Shown here: positions 1-10,723 of the stretch, piece by piece
Position numbering within the stretch: the first letter of the stretch is position 1
Layout of the letters: every line of letters starts with the position of its first letter
Assembly (NCBI RefSeq): GCF_910592395.1
Contig: NC_088312.1
Location: 15,229,292-15,293,291, forward strand
Direction of reading: 5' to 3'
DNA length: 64,000 nucleotides
Source: Lineus longissimus
Lineage: Eukaryota > Nemertea > Pilidiophora > Heteronemertea > Lineidae
Notes under the pieces: model-generated
Database searches by the model: none
What the model was told of the DNA's origin: nothing
What the model saw: the letters and a program-made list of their open reading frames with translations, nothing else
Translations under genes and position numbers: made by a program

Positions 1-60
1 TTCATTGAAGCAGCGACTACCGCCATTTTTGGCTCACCGTAGGGGAGTCTATACGATACC

Positions 61-84
61 GCAGTGTCCGTCGTCCGTCGTCGT

Positions 85-122
<38 letters not shown>

Positions 123-128
123 CGTCGT
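61..128. repeat. GTC/CGT trinucleotide microsatellite
   Basis: Nearly uninterrupted GTC repeats with a few extra C bases (TCCGTCGTCGTC pattern). The tract gives a run of arginines in one frame, which explains the short Arg-rich ORF here. It is a simple repeat and not a gene. Confidence 0.9.
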
Positions 129-129
129 A

Positions 130-1050
130 TCCTAGTTCAAAAACAGTGGCACGTTTTTTAACCGCTAGGCCTATGAACTTAAAACTTGGTACACATGACC
201 CCCTAGGTCAGATGACCCGTGACACTAAATTTCTGTCCGATCTGATTCTCTACTTGGCCACCAGGGGGCCAAATGTGGATATCTAAAAAGTGTGATATCT
301 CGCTTATTAGTGACTTGTTTTCGATAAAACTTTTGTGGTAGGTACTCATAGCAAGGATACATCATATATCTTACGGGTTTTTAATTTGATTTACTTTTCA
401 AGGTCGCAGAGGTCAAATGGCGTGAATTGGCCGTTTGAGTGTAACTATGGCACGTTTCTCAACCACCAAAGCTATGAGCTTGAAACTTGGTACATATAAC
501 CCCCTATATCAGATAACCTCTGGTGCTGAATTTCAGCCTGATCTGATTCTTGACTTTGCCACCAGGGGGCCAAAACAGAAAAAGTAAGAAGTGCAATAGC
601 CTGCTTATTAGCAAATTGTTTTTGATGAAATTTTTATGGCAGGGACCCCTAGCAAGGTTACCTCAGATGTTGGACGATTTTTTGGATTTGACCTACTTTT
701 TAAGGTCGCAGAGGTCAAATGGCGTAAATTTGCCGTTTGAGTGTAACTATGGCACGTTTCTCAACCGCAACAGTTATGAACTTGAAACTTTGAACAAATG
801 ACCCCCTAGGTCAGTTGACCTTTTACACTGAATTTTGGTTCGGTCTGATTATTGACTTGGCCACCAGGGGGCCCAAACTCAAAACTCAAAAAGTGTGATT
901 TCTCGCTTATTACTGATTTGTTTTTGATAAAAGTTTCATGGTAGGTACTCCCAGCAAGGATACATCACATATCTTACGGGTTTTTGATTTGACCCACCTT
1001 TCAAGTTCACAGAGGTCAAAGTTGAAAACTTTACCGTTCTTGGTACGTTT
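130..1050. repeat. tandem repeat, ~301-bp unit, three copies
   Basis: Three head-to-tail copies begin near 147, 448 and 749, each at a GGCACGTTT word. Every copy repeats the same landmarks in order: a CCCCCTAGGTCA-like word, CACCAGGGGGCC, a GATTTGACC-like word and AGGTCGCAGAGGTCA. Spacing between equivalent AGGTCA words is 302 and 301 bases (410, 712, 1013). A diverged partial copy follows at about 1385-1520. The unit has no long ORF. It looks like a short satellite or part of a dispersed repeat family. Confidence 0.85.
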
Positions 1051-2095
1051 TGTCGTTGTTCAATGTAAAGAGTTTTAATTTTGTGTAATGATGCATCTAA
1101 GAAGCCACTATTTGTATGCTAAGTTTCAGCCAGATCGGAATTCAAATATGGCCGAAATTGCATGTTTTGTGGGTTTTTCCTCGTATTGTGGCAATCCAAA
1201 GGTCGTGAGTTCAAACCCCGGTCAAGGACAGCCAAAAATATTTTTATTTTTCATCTTTTCCTTTTTTCTTTTCTGAGTTCTATCTTACATTTTCTTCATT
1301 TTTTGATTTATTTGGTGCCATAGATTTAATTAGGCGGCCATCTTGGAAATCGTTTTTTGCCGATTGCTGTAGTGTAACGAGTGATGAAATTGTTATGGTC
1401 AGGTGGATGTGTCTATATCACATATCACCCTGGTTTGTTATTTGACCTACCTGTCAGGGTCACTGAGGTCAAAATTAAAAATATATTCACCATTGTCATG
1501 GAGTGGCACGTTTCTTCACTATCATTTTCACCTAGACTCTACAAGCTTGGAACCACAAGTCTCGGATTCACCACTTGGCCAGGGCCGGCTCTGAACTGGT
1601 CACAGATGCATGTATAAATTATGAGAGGCCTACATACTGTAGCACTTTCTGTAACTGTCTACTAAAAATACTTACGGTGAGCACAATGGCCCCTGGCCAT
1701 TTCATTAAATGATGGCATCTCTTCTATCGCTCGGCCAATCAGCGGCACTGCTTGCAAAAAGTTGAGCCACCGCCAAATTTGAAATCGCCAAAATTCAGTC
1801 AATGTGCCTGCAGCGCCAACTGGCGGTGAAAACTATATTAATTCCATTAAAAGTAAAAAATTAAAAAATATTAAAAAATATTCAGCCACATTTGAAAACA
1901 ATATTTGCTCTGTGGACCGAGGTAAAAAGGGAAAGAAATCTAAACGCGAAATGACCTCATTCTCTTAATACAGGTCGGATCGCGCTGATTTTTCGTGTTT
2001 TGAGTTCACCTTGGGCAACTCCTAATTTAGCACCGTCAACGAAGTGGCTAGGCCTTCCCAATCAGAAATGTCCAATTTTGTCCACAGATGGGTCC
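1051..2095. other. intergenic, diverged repeat copy and A-rich tract
   Basis: Holds the diverged fourth copy of the 301-bp repeat (about 1385-1520, with GGGTCACTGAGGTCA at 1457-1471) and an A/T-rich stretch at 1850-1885. A word near 1200-1225 resembles the T arm of a tRNA, but no complete tRNA or SINE is seen. No gene is supported. Confidence 0.5.
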
Positions 2096-2096
2096 C

Positions 2097-2130
2097 TAGA
2101 TGGATGGATGGATGGATGGATGGATGGATT
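2097..2130. repeat. TGGA tetranucleotide microsatellite
   Basis: About eight perfect TGGA repeats. Confidence 0.9.
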
Positions 2131-2313
2131 GCAGGACGGACACCATTTGAACAGCTATTCTACTAGCTCCGCTGACTTTGTCAGCTGAGCTAAAAATGGG
2201 ACACCAGATAAATTTTGAAATGTATACTAGACAAAACAGTCTCGAACTCAACCATGACACCGAACACACTGCACTATATCGAATATCACAATCACATAAT
2301 TTAGAGTCATAGT

Positions 2314-3206
2314 TCACGGCAAGTCAATAGTCCACATATCACTGATGCTAAAGTTCCCATCACTTCCCTCTTCATCGCTCCTCAGGTTCTTGAACTTTGA
2401 AAATCGTGGGCTGACTGGCCCCGCCTCTTCCTTCGGTGGCACCTCTGGTCCGCTACAGCTACAGGAACACGGACATTTCCGGCTGGACAGCTCCTGCAGG
2501 ATGGCTGTTTGCTTTGCCAGCTGCTCCTGTATCTCTGTTAACGTGTTGGGGGCAACGCCCACATGCTGGCTCAGGGCTTCTTGCACCATGGAGAATACGT
2601 CCTGGCGGAAGTCATCCATGGACTTGAAGACAGTTTCATGCAGGACAGTTGCTTTTGTCGCACATGTCTCTGTTAAGCTAAGTTCAGGCATAGCCTGGGG
2701 ATTACTTAGGTTTTCCCCGCCCTCAACAGGGGAATCCTGTGGGCCCTCATTTAAAACACTGTTCTGAACGGACAAGTCCATGGGCCGGTCTTCTTCACCC
2801 ACCAGGTCTTCTGACAAGGTTTGTTTACAAAATGGCCTCAACTGGGCCCGACGTAACTCAGGAACCCTGACGGCACTACTCACAGACTGTGGGGGTAGCT
2901 TGGCACTGGTTGACAGCGGCTTTGTTCCCTCTAGCCAATTCAGAAAATCGTTCTGTGTCCAGTTGCGCAAACGGCCACCAACCGTCTTCTGAAAGTTTTG
3001 GCCCTGTTTGGCCTCTTTCCAATGTTGGGAGTGGAAATGTTTGGTGGCGATACTCCTAGTTCTGGATCTCGCCCGACATAGCAGACAGTACCACGGAACT
3101 TGTTGTGGCGTGAAGTGTTCTTTAAGAACATGGCTAACGGAGGCATTAACCCTGTGCCGACATGGCTGCACCGCAAACACCGAAAACGTTCTCGCGACGA
3201 CTGCAT
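2314..3206 (-). pseudogene. 3' accessory ORF: two C2H2-like fingers, PxDLS motif
   Basis: This ORF lies downstream of integrase, where gypsy elements may carry env or accessory genes. It shows CLRC...HVLKEH, then CLLC-x12-HFHSQH, a pair of C2H2-like zinc fingers near the N-terminus. Next come a tryptophan-containing basic segment, an acidic Ser/Pro-rich middle with PMDLS (a CtBP-recruitment-type PxDLS motif) and a short heptad-like segment (TEIQEQLAKQTAILQEL). The first finger begins in the ATG frame (3206) but its His half is in another frame, so there is a one-base shift near 3150. The long frame has no ATG of its own at the 5' end. A TTTCAG acceptor-like site lies just before the ATG, so expression from a spliced RNA is possible. 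Function is unknown; it does not resemble an envelope protein. Confidence 0.6.
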
Positions 3207-3455
3207 GATCCTGAAATGGAAAACACGAGGTAAGACATTTATTCCTCTACAAACCAGCTATAAAAGCCATTTTAAAATATATTACATGTCAACAATCATG
3301 TAGATGTCGACAACTTAATACTATAAGCCCACAATAAGCCATGAAGGTGCTTTGATAAGAAGGAGACAGCGCCCCTCATATTCAAAATTAAAGGTAGTGA
3401 CAGAGTAATGATATAGGCAATCTTCAGTGATACACAGCCACACTTTTTAGGCCCA

Positions 3456-4903
3456 CTACTTCTTTCTTGTTTTTCTCAGGGCATCTTTGGCCCAAGGGAG
3501 ATACACAGTCCCTGAATAAGGCTTCAAACGGTTGTGATGGACTGTCTTGTTCTTCCCTTCAGCATTGAGCTGTACACGGTAGTCTAAGTCATTTATTTTA
3601 TACAACACTAGATATGGCCCTTCATAAGACCTGCGTATCTTTGGCGTGATATGGAGCGGAGTAATATCAGACAAAACCATACTAAACTGCCCCTCTGGTA
3701 CTTAGTAAGACATGTTTTGGCATCATAATACCCCTTCCTCCTTACAGCAGTTTTTTTCAAATTCCTACGCGCCACATCGTGCGCTCTAAGAAAACGGTCA
3801 CGCAATTCTGACACATACTCCCCATACGACGTGACAGTTTCATCAGGGTGTGACTTGCCAGTGCCAAACATGGTCTCAAAAGGAAGTCTGACCTCGCGCC
3901 CTAACATAAGCATATTAGGTGACAAACCAGTTGATTCATGTGGGGTTGCCCTATAAGCGGCGGCCATACAACCCAAGTTTTCATCCCACTTGGTTTGTTG
4001 ACCTTTCATATAGGCCTTGATCATACGCACCAGTGTTTTGTTGAAGCGCTCAACTACACCATTACAGGCTGCATGCCCACTTGCTGTTCGTGTTTTTCTG
4101 ATCTCAAGTAGCTTGCAAACTTGTGCAAAGATTTTACTCTCATAGTTTCTTCCTTGGTCGCTATGGAGATCCAAGGGACATCCAAATCTTGCAATTACTT
4201 CATTTACAATTTTATCAGCACATGTGACAGCAGTTTGGTCAGGGACAGCAAAGAGTTCAACCCACTTTGTCCAATAATCACAGACCGACAGCACATAACG
4301 ATTCCCTTTATCAGAGAGTGGAAATGGCCCAAGAATATCGGTGGACAACCTGTCAAGAATTCCCCCTACAGGCATTGAACCTAATGGTGCACGTGGTGGC
4401 TTGTGAGGCGGTTTGATAGATGCACATTCATCACATCTTGCAATGCATATAGCTACATCTTCGCGGACACCAAACCAATAGAAATTTCTGAGTAACTTGT
4501 TGACAGTCCTTTTCTTGCCTAGATGGCCTCCATTCAAAAGGACTGAGTGATTCATGTTCAATACGTCTGCTCTCATGGTTCTAGGTACAAGAAACTGAAG
4601 GTAGTTATCAGTGCCGTCCCTTTTTGCAAACCTTTTGAAGAGAACCCCATTGTTCAGGCACAGACTGTTCCAATAATTCCAATAATGGCGCGTGGTTTGA
4701 CTGGCCTCACAGACCTCATCGCCATAAGGGCGGACACCACTCTCTTGCCACTTGAGGAGAGGTGCTAAGTCTGTGTCATCTAGCTGTTTAGCTCTGAGTT
4801 GCTCAAAGTTTTCATTTACAGGCACCGATACAGGCTGATGCTGCTTTTCGGATCTCAAGGTCACACGCTTAATCTCAGTGTCTTCGTACCAGGCACTCAT
4901 CAT
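3456..4903 (-). pseudogene. gypsy integrase, frameshifted C-terminus
   Basis: The integrase domain of the pol polyprotein inserts the DNA copy into the genome. The N-terminal HHCC zinc domain is visible (GGHLGKKRT ... CIARCDEC). The catalytic core has D (STDILGPF), D (LHSDQGRNYES) and E (NGVVERFNKTL) with the spacing usual for DD35E integrases. After about residue 405 the frame is lost near 3670. The GPY/F-like tail (RRSYEGPYLVLYKIND) continues in a second frame to 3456, so one base is gained or lost. The upstream frame is the RT frame but is separated from it by an in-frame TAA at 4970-4972. The zinc-domain-proximal CGPCNKC segment lies between that stop and the first ATG. Confidence 0.9.
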
Positions 4904-4969
4904 GTTTATGGCCCTCTTTTGACACTTGTTGCAAGGCCCACAGGGTATGGTGTCACTGGTGTCCGTACA

Positions 4970-6400
4970 TTAACAATCACGCGGATTAGGACATCTGGAC
5001 AGACTGTCAGCATTTTGATGGTTTTTACCAGGGCGGTACTGAATTTCGAATGAATACTGTGACAGTGTCTCAATCCATCTCGCTATTCTGTCTTTGGGCT
5101 CCTTCAGTGAGTATAGCCACAGGATAGCCTGGTGGTCAGTTCTCACTGTGAAAGTAGGTTGACCTAATAAATAGTACTTGTAATACTCAATGAAAAACTT
5201 AACGGCCAGTAACTCGCGATCAGTCACACAGTAATTTCTTTCTGCTTTATTAAGCGTCCTTGACCCGTACGCTACCACTTTTTCTTCGCCATTTTGGATT
5301 TGGGAAAGGACCCCTCCAATTGTTTCTTTACTGGCGTCACAATCTAGTATGTATGGGCAGTTTGGCTTTGGGTATGCCATTACTGGTGGACTAGTGAGGA
5401 TTCGCTTGAGGTCCTCAAAGGCCTCTTGACACCTTTCTGTCCACTCATATTTCTTGTTCTTCTTGGTTAACTCAGTTAGAGGTTGGACTTTTTCTGCGAA
5501 CCCTTTTATGTGGCGCCGGTAGTAAGAGGCTAGCCCTAACACTGCACGCACATCAGTCGGAGTCTTTGGAGTAGGCCAGTTGACCAGTTTCATTACATTG
5601 TCTGGATTAGGCCTGATACCGGATTCATCAACCAAGTGACCTAGGAATAGTACTTCTGTCTGAAGAAATGCACACTTTGATGGCTTCAATTTTAGCCCAG
5701 CATCACTTAAGCGTTGGAAGACTTCACGGAGTCTCTCTAAGTGTGTCTCAAAATTGTTAGCATGACATATTATGTCGTCTAAGTACAAGACCACTGAAAT
5801 CCACTGCATAGCCCCTAGAACTATCTCAATGAGTCTTTGAAAAGTCTGGGCAGAGTTGGCACTGCCAAAGGGCATATAAAGGAACTCATAGAGCCCATAT
5901 CTTGAACAGATAGCAGTTTTTGGGATATCAGATTCTTTTACCGGCACGTTGTTGTATGCACTCGTGACGTCCATAGTAGAGAACAGAGTTGCCCCACTTA
6001 GCGCGCTGAGACAATCTGCTACACGCGGCAATGGTGTGGCTTCGCTCACTGGCTTTATGATTTTGTTGACGCGACGAAAATCGCAACAAGGACGTATACT
6101 TCCGTCCTTTTTCTTTACCAAGACAATCGGAGAGGCCCAAGGTGAAGTTGAGGGACGTATTGTTCCCTGCTTAAGCAGTTTCTGGATACATTTGCGCTCA
6201 TCATCTTGATATGCCAATGGTACTTTATGAGGGTTTTGTTTGATTGGGAGTGCATCCCCAGTATCAATCACATGTTCAACTAAGTTGGTTTGCCCAATAT
6301 CATTCTCATCCTTGGAGAACACATGCTGAAATTCAAACAGCAATTTCGCTAATTCTACTTTTTGTGGGGGTGTTAAGTTGACGGAGGAACGGGCAAACAA
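4970..6400 (-). pseudogene. gypsy reverse transcriptase and RNase H
   Basis: The RT domain spans roughly residues 50-260. Visible motifs are WASPIVLVKKKDGS, CCDFRRVNK, STMDVTSAYNN, LYMPFGSANSAQTFQR and the catalytic YLDD near residue 206. RNase H follows (ILDCDASKE, RELLAVKFF, VRTDHQAILWL, NADSLSR). The ORF opens without an ATG because it is part of a polyprotein. The protease frame just upstream ends in TAG at 6403 and RT resumes in another frame, so there is a one-base shift near 6405. It ends at TAA 4970, beyond which integrase continues in the same frame. Both breaks look like decay and not programmed recoding. Confidence 0.92.
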
Positions 6401-6402
6401 GT

Positions 6403-7502
6403 CTACAGATAGGCTGGTAACTCAGGAATTTCCTCTATTACCTGATGCTTCTCACTTTCTTTCACCTTTTTCTCATTTTTACTAGTCAAATTATGCTCAC
6501 TCTCCCCTTCATCCACAGTCACCTTTCTCAAACCCTCGTGGTCAGTTTTAGGGTCACTCTTTACACTATGTACCGTCTTGAGAGACTCTACTATCAAGCG
6601 GCGTGAACAGGTATAGTCGTCCCTTGTGTCAAGGTTTTCCTCTTCACAAATAATTTCTACTGGTTGACTAACATCACTAGCCGTACCCATGGTCATATCT
6701 TGTTTAATTGACTTGGGTTGCCTATCTGGGTTTAAAACCCTCACTTTTACAGTGGCATTATCTAATGCATTTACCAAGCATGGTGCCACAATTACTCCCA
6801 GTGTTTCAGTCACTGATTCTGAGTTTTCTACTAACAAACATCGGTCACAATTCTCTGGACCAATCTCTCTGGGCTCTACAAAACAGTCTACTATGCACTC
6901 ACTAAATGCGGGTACCAATGTATGGTCCACAGCATAAACTCGTCTCACTTTTGTTGGTGCTCCCACAAGTTTCAAGGGTACCTCTACCCCATTAATAATC
7001 ATAAGTCTCTCCTTCAACAACAAGTTGACTGGCCCTCCAGGCTCCTTTAACAATATGTCTGCCCCGAGCAGTACATCATCTTCTATTTCTGCCACTATAA
7101 TTTCTCTCTCAAGTGTAAGTGGGCCAAGTTGAAGCTCAAATCTAGCTTTTCCCAGTCGCGATATAGGGTTCCCATCTGCCCCAGTCATAACTTCAGACTT
7201 TTCTTTTACCTCTAATTTGGGTCTCTGCCCAGCATCAATTTGCTCATAAACTCTCTTGGACATAAATGTTTTACTTGCCCCTGAATCTACTGTTATTGTA
7301 ACAGCTTTCTTTTGTACGGCACCCAATACATAGAGGCCACATGGTAAGGACTTTTGCCGCCTAACTGTTTCATTTTCAGCTTTGTCCACTTCTATATTTC
7401 CACTACAAATTTTACCGGTCTTTTCCCCAATATCGCCACTAGTTGTCAGCGCAACTAAGCTTTCACTGACCGTTTCCTTGCCCTCAGGAACGGTCAGCAC
7501 TA
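6403..7502 (-). CDS. gypsy retropepsin-like protease region of pol
   Basis: An aspartic protease that would cleave Gag-Pol. The active-site triad is seen in ITVDSGASKTFM and the flap-side hydrophobic motif in LLGADILL. The remaining ~200 residues are an acidic linker before RT. The frame begins exactly where gag stops. A -1 shift at the A-rich GGAAAAC just before the gag TAG would give a Gag-Pro fusion, as is common in this group. No ATG is needed or present. The region ends in TAG at 6403-6405, one frame away from RT. Confidence 0.85.
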
Positions 7503-9710
7503 GTTTTCCTGCGGTCGGGCATGATTCTGTGACTGATGAACTCTTTCAACACTATTGCCTCTATTATTTGTGTTTGGGTGGACTGCCCGTTGCCTCTCGG
7601 CATCATGGTTCTGCCTTCCCATGGGAGGTCTATTGGGTGGCCCTCGCTCCCTATACTCATCCCTCATGTCACACATGCGCTGATAGTCATCGCACTCATA
7701 TTGCCTATGGCCGTACCGACCACAATGCCAGCATGTATCGCGCTGCTTTTGGTTTGCTTGTGCACCACGGTTGGATGACATTTGTCCCTGCCTTGGCCTG
7801 AAATTGCCATTATTTTCCCTTGGTCTATCATAATGATTAGAGCGTGAGTTCGAAGATATCGTTTGGGATACTTTTTGCACCTCTGCTATTATCTCATCCT
7901 TGATATCACGCATACTACCAGCAGTGAGTGGTTCTTTAGGCCTGTCCTCAATTGAGGCGCCTGACCCAGTGCCTGTGGCCTTATTTATTATCTGACATGT
8001 ATCTACACTTGAGCATTTGGGAGCTTCAAATGATACTTTTTTGTATCGGGTTTGTCCCTGGCCATTTGTGTCAACTTTAGTCTGCCTGGCAGTGGGTTGA
8101 GGTTCATCGTCCTCAGATTCCTCACTGTCCAACACCACAACCACATCATCTGCAGTTCTCGAATGGTGTCCATGCGCCCGACTGTTTCTTTGCGCACGTG
8201 TTTGTCTAAGAGCCTTTGACTCTCTATAATTAACCACATGGGTCACCGCCTCATCAACTGTTACAGGACACTTTAAAAATTCTACCTGATGTTGGCATTT
8301 GCCATCCCATAGCCCGTCTAAAAATTTGCGTAGTATATCCGCTTCCCGGACTTCATTGTCTCGACCTGGATAGGCTTTGTCATAGCACTTTTTAAGATCT
8401 GCACAATAGGCTTCCGCAGACTCTTCTGGTTTCTGCAGCCTGTTGGTAAATTTCTTACCATATGTTGTGCTCAATTCTATTTTCTTAAAACGGCTACTCA
8501 GCTCTTTGACTAATTTGTCGTAATCAAGACGGGTACACTCAGACAATTGGCCAAACACAAATTCACCAGCATCACCCTCTAGCCGTGGTATTAATTCATC
8601 TAGCTTAACCTCATCAGACCAATTTCCGCGCTTTGCTACAGCCGAGAACCGGTTGAACCAAATCTCCCACGTTTCTGACCCTTTGCCAGTGAATGACGAC
8701 AACTTTGGCCGTTTACTTGCATTTGTCCTCTCTTTCACTACAGTATCTGTAGCCGAGGTTTGCGTTGTTGGCAGCGGGGTTGACGTTGTTGGCTGAGGCG
8801 CATTATTTTGGTCACTGACAGTGACATTTGTGAGGTCAATACAGCTGCTCAAATCAAGCTGTTTTTTTACTGACTTAGCCTGTGGTGTTTCAGTGGCTTG
8901 CATTTTGCACTCAGACTGTATTTGTAACTTATAGAATTCCGAGGTGAGAACACCTTTAACAATAGCGCATTCAGTCACTATTTTGTTGTTAATTTCACCC
9001 ACTGATTGCTGTAGGTTGCTACAGGTTACCTCCCCTTGAGAGTCAATTGTTGCCTCTATTTCCCCACAGAACCTGTCTAGGGTTGCTTTTTGGTCAAATT
9101 TGACCTCATCTACTGCAAGTGCAGTTTCTTTTATTTCATGTGCCAATGGAGTCAATAGGTTTGTCATTGTTTTCATGCTTTGCATCAGATTGACCTGTGC
9201 CTGTTGCATTTCATCACGTATTGCTGACATTTTTGACAAGGACTCTTCTTGACATTTTTGTATAAAATCAATCATTTCACCCCTGATACTATCATGACTA
9301 TTGCGGATTTCTTTTACCCACTGGGGGGTTACCGTAGTGTTAGTGGGCTCTTGGGGCTTATTCGCTACACGGGCATAGGTTGACTTCTGCCCAGAACCAC
9401 CGGCTCTTATTTCTGACTCTGGGGCCAGTTTAGCCCGTTTACCCTTTGTGTTAGCAGGAGTAGATTTCTCATCCATTCGGATTGTTGGACTCATATCAGT
9501 TGGCTCACTCTTGTCATTTTTGTAATTGGGGCCTAAAAACTCTATTTCTAGATCACTAGATACATCTTCAAACAGTGGTCTGATTGGTCTTTCTTCAACC
9601 ACAGGGTATGCCTCATCTACCAACTGTGTGGTATTCATACTACGGGTACGCACTCTCGTGTCCTTTTTGGACTGTGCTTTGCCCTTATTTTTGCCTTTAC
9701 CCTTTGCCAT
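7500..9710 (-). CDS. gypsy Gag polyprotein
   Basis: About 736 residues from the first ATG (9708-9710); a longer frame upstream has no ATG. The lysine-rich N-terminus (AKGKGKNKGKAQ) is followed by a low-complexity region. A capsid-like segment comes next (ETWEIWFNRFSAVAKRGNW, LDELIPRLEGDAGEFVFGQL, RLQKPEESAEAYCADLKKCY), resembling retrotransposon gag domains. One CCHC zinc knuckle is visible near residue 660 (CWHCGRYGHRQYEC, CX2CX4HX4C), which would bind the RNA genome. The ORF is intact and ends at TAG 7500-7502, overlapping the start of the protease frame. Confidence 0.92.
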   Translation of the reverse strand: MAKGKGKNKGKAQSKKDTRVRTRSMNTTQLVDEAYPVVEERPIRPLFEDVSSDLEIEFLGPNYKNDKSEPTDMSPTIRMDEKSTPANTKGKRAKLAPESEIRAGGSGQKSTYARVANKPQEPTNTTVTPQWVKEIRNSHDSIRGEMIDFIQKCQEESLSKMSAIRDEMQQAQVNLMQSMKTMTNLLTPLAHEIKETALAVDEVKFDQKATLDRFCGEIEATIDSQGEVTCSNLQQSVGEINNKIVTECAIVKGVLTSEFYKLQIQSECKMQATETPQAKSVKKQLDLSSCIDLTNVTVSDQNNAPQPTTSTPLPTTQTSATDTVVKERTNASKRPKLSSFTGKGSETWEIWFNRFSAVAKRGNWSDEVKLDELIPRLEGDAGEFVFGQLSECTRLDYDKLVKELSSRFKKIELSTTYGKKFTNRLQKPEESAEAYCADLKKCYDKAYPGRDNEVREADILRKFLDGLWDGKCQHQVEFLKCPVTVDEAVTHVVNYRESKALRQTRAQRNSRAHGHHSRTADDVVVVLDSEESEDDEPQPTARQTKVDTNGQGQTRYKKVSFEAPKCSSVDTCQIINKATGTGSGASIEDRPKEPLTAGSMRDIKDEIIAEVQKVSQTISSNSRSNHYDRPRENNGNFRPRQGQMSSNRGAQANQKQRDTCWHCGRYGHRQYECDDYQRMCDMRDEYRERGPPNRPPMGRQNHDAERQRAVHPNTNNRGNSVERVHQSQNHARPQEN

Positions 9711-9774
9711 TTTTGCTTCAAAGGACGGGATTCGGATCACTAGATTGAAAAATAACCCTTATAGGGAAAATATC

Positions 9775-9794
9775 AATCCCACAGCTGTCGCCAA
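9775..9794 (-). other. primer binding site, class II tRNA-like
   Basis: One base inside the LTR end, the minus strand reads TGGCGACAGCTGTGGGATT. This is complementary to a tRNA 3' end (AATCCCACAGCTGTCGCCA) with a normal T-loop-side AATCCCA and CCA tail. Discriminator G suggests a serine tRNA, but the isoacceptor cannot be fixed by eye. Confidence 0.75.
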
Positions 9795-10106
9795 TGTAGC
9801 GCGAAACCTGTCCGAGCGGTAAAGCGTCAGTGATAATGTCCTGGAGACAAAGTCACAACCAAGTCAAGGCTTTTTATGGGGCAGTAGTTGTCACAACCTG
9901 GGGAAATCCAAGGACTCTGGTCCTCCTGATTTGATCTAGTAACCTGACTTCAGGGACATGTCCTCTATGTCTTCTCTCATTCCAATAGGAGAGACTGGGT
10001 GGGACTTGGGCAATGTGACCTGCTTTTGGTCACTGATAAGAGTCCGGATGAAAACTACTACTAAGCTATCACAAAAGGGCACAACTACTTCATCTAACTA
10101 AATAGT

Positions 10107-10112
10107 TTTATT
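10107..10112 (-). promoter_or_regulatory. candidate polyadenylation signal in LTR
   Basis: AATAAA on the minus strand, about 600 bases downstream of the TATA box. This is the position expected near the R/U5 boundary. Confidence 0.4.
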
Positions 10113-10716
10113 ATAACTCTCAAAACGCGAATGTCCATGATTTTACAACGGGTACAAAAAGGTTTCAATCAGATTAAACTAGGTGGTCGATGGCTGGATA
10201 TAGGCTCATATCCACATCTTCACCATTTATCAAACGGGTCAACAAATCTAAAAGTTCATAGAGGAAAGCAACCAGGTTTTCCAGTTCAATAAAAGTGCCT
10301 ATTATGACTAGATCATCAGCATAAACATGCACACTAGGTGCTGAATATTCAGGCATTTTATGACTGTTACACTTTCCCATAAATTGTATAAAAGTCAGTA
10401 TATTACTCTGCCCCTTTTGCTGAACAAAAGTCAAGAATTCAAATTGCAAATATAATAGAAAGATATCTTTAGGGCGCTTACCTGGCTAAATTCTATCAGT
10501 ATCAGTGTGACCACCGTCAAAGCTGTATTTGAAACTTGACTCACACAACAATCTCAATGCAAGACCACATATGTAACATGTGGCTTGTTCTGCAATGTTG
10601 TGCAACTGCAAGCTAGGAGTATGTGACTGGGGTGAATGTCAACTCCGGAGGGCTAGAACCTCCTGATGCTAGATATGCTAGCACCCGATCTGCTCTCACG
10701 CCCAGCTGATTGGGGT

Positions 10717-10723
10717 TTTATAC
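10717..10723 (-). promoter_or_regulatory. candidate TATA box of LTR promoter
   Basis: TATAAAA on the minus strand inside the LTR, upstream of the gag leader. It is positioned to drive the element's RNA. Confidence 0.45.

Noticed and set aside
5-286. Arg-rich ORF at the window start
   Set aside because: Produced by the GTC microsatellite.
1195-1240. tRNA T-arm-like word (GAGTTCAAACCCCGG)
   Set aside because: No D arm, anticodon arm or acceptor pairing could be built around it. At most it is a relic of a tRNA-derived SINE.
10174-10449. ORF with VHVYADDLVIIG, like a reverse transcriptase active site
   Set aside because: It lies inside the LTR, and no other RT motif occurs before or after it. 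The match is short enough to be chance.
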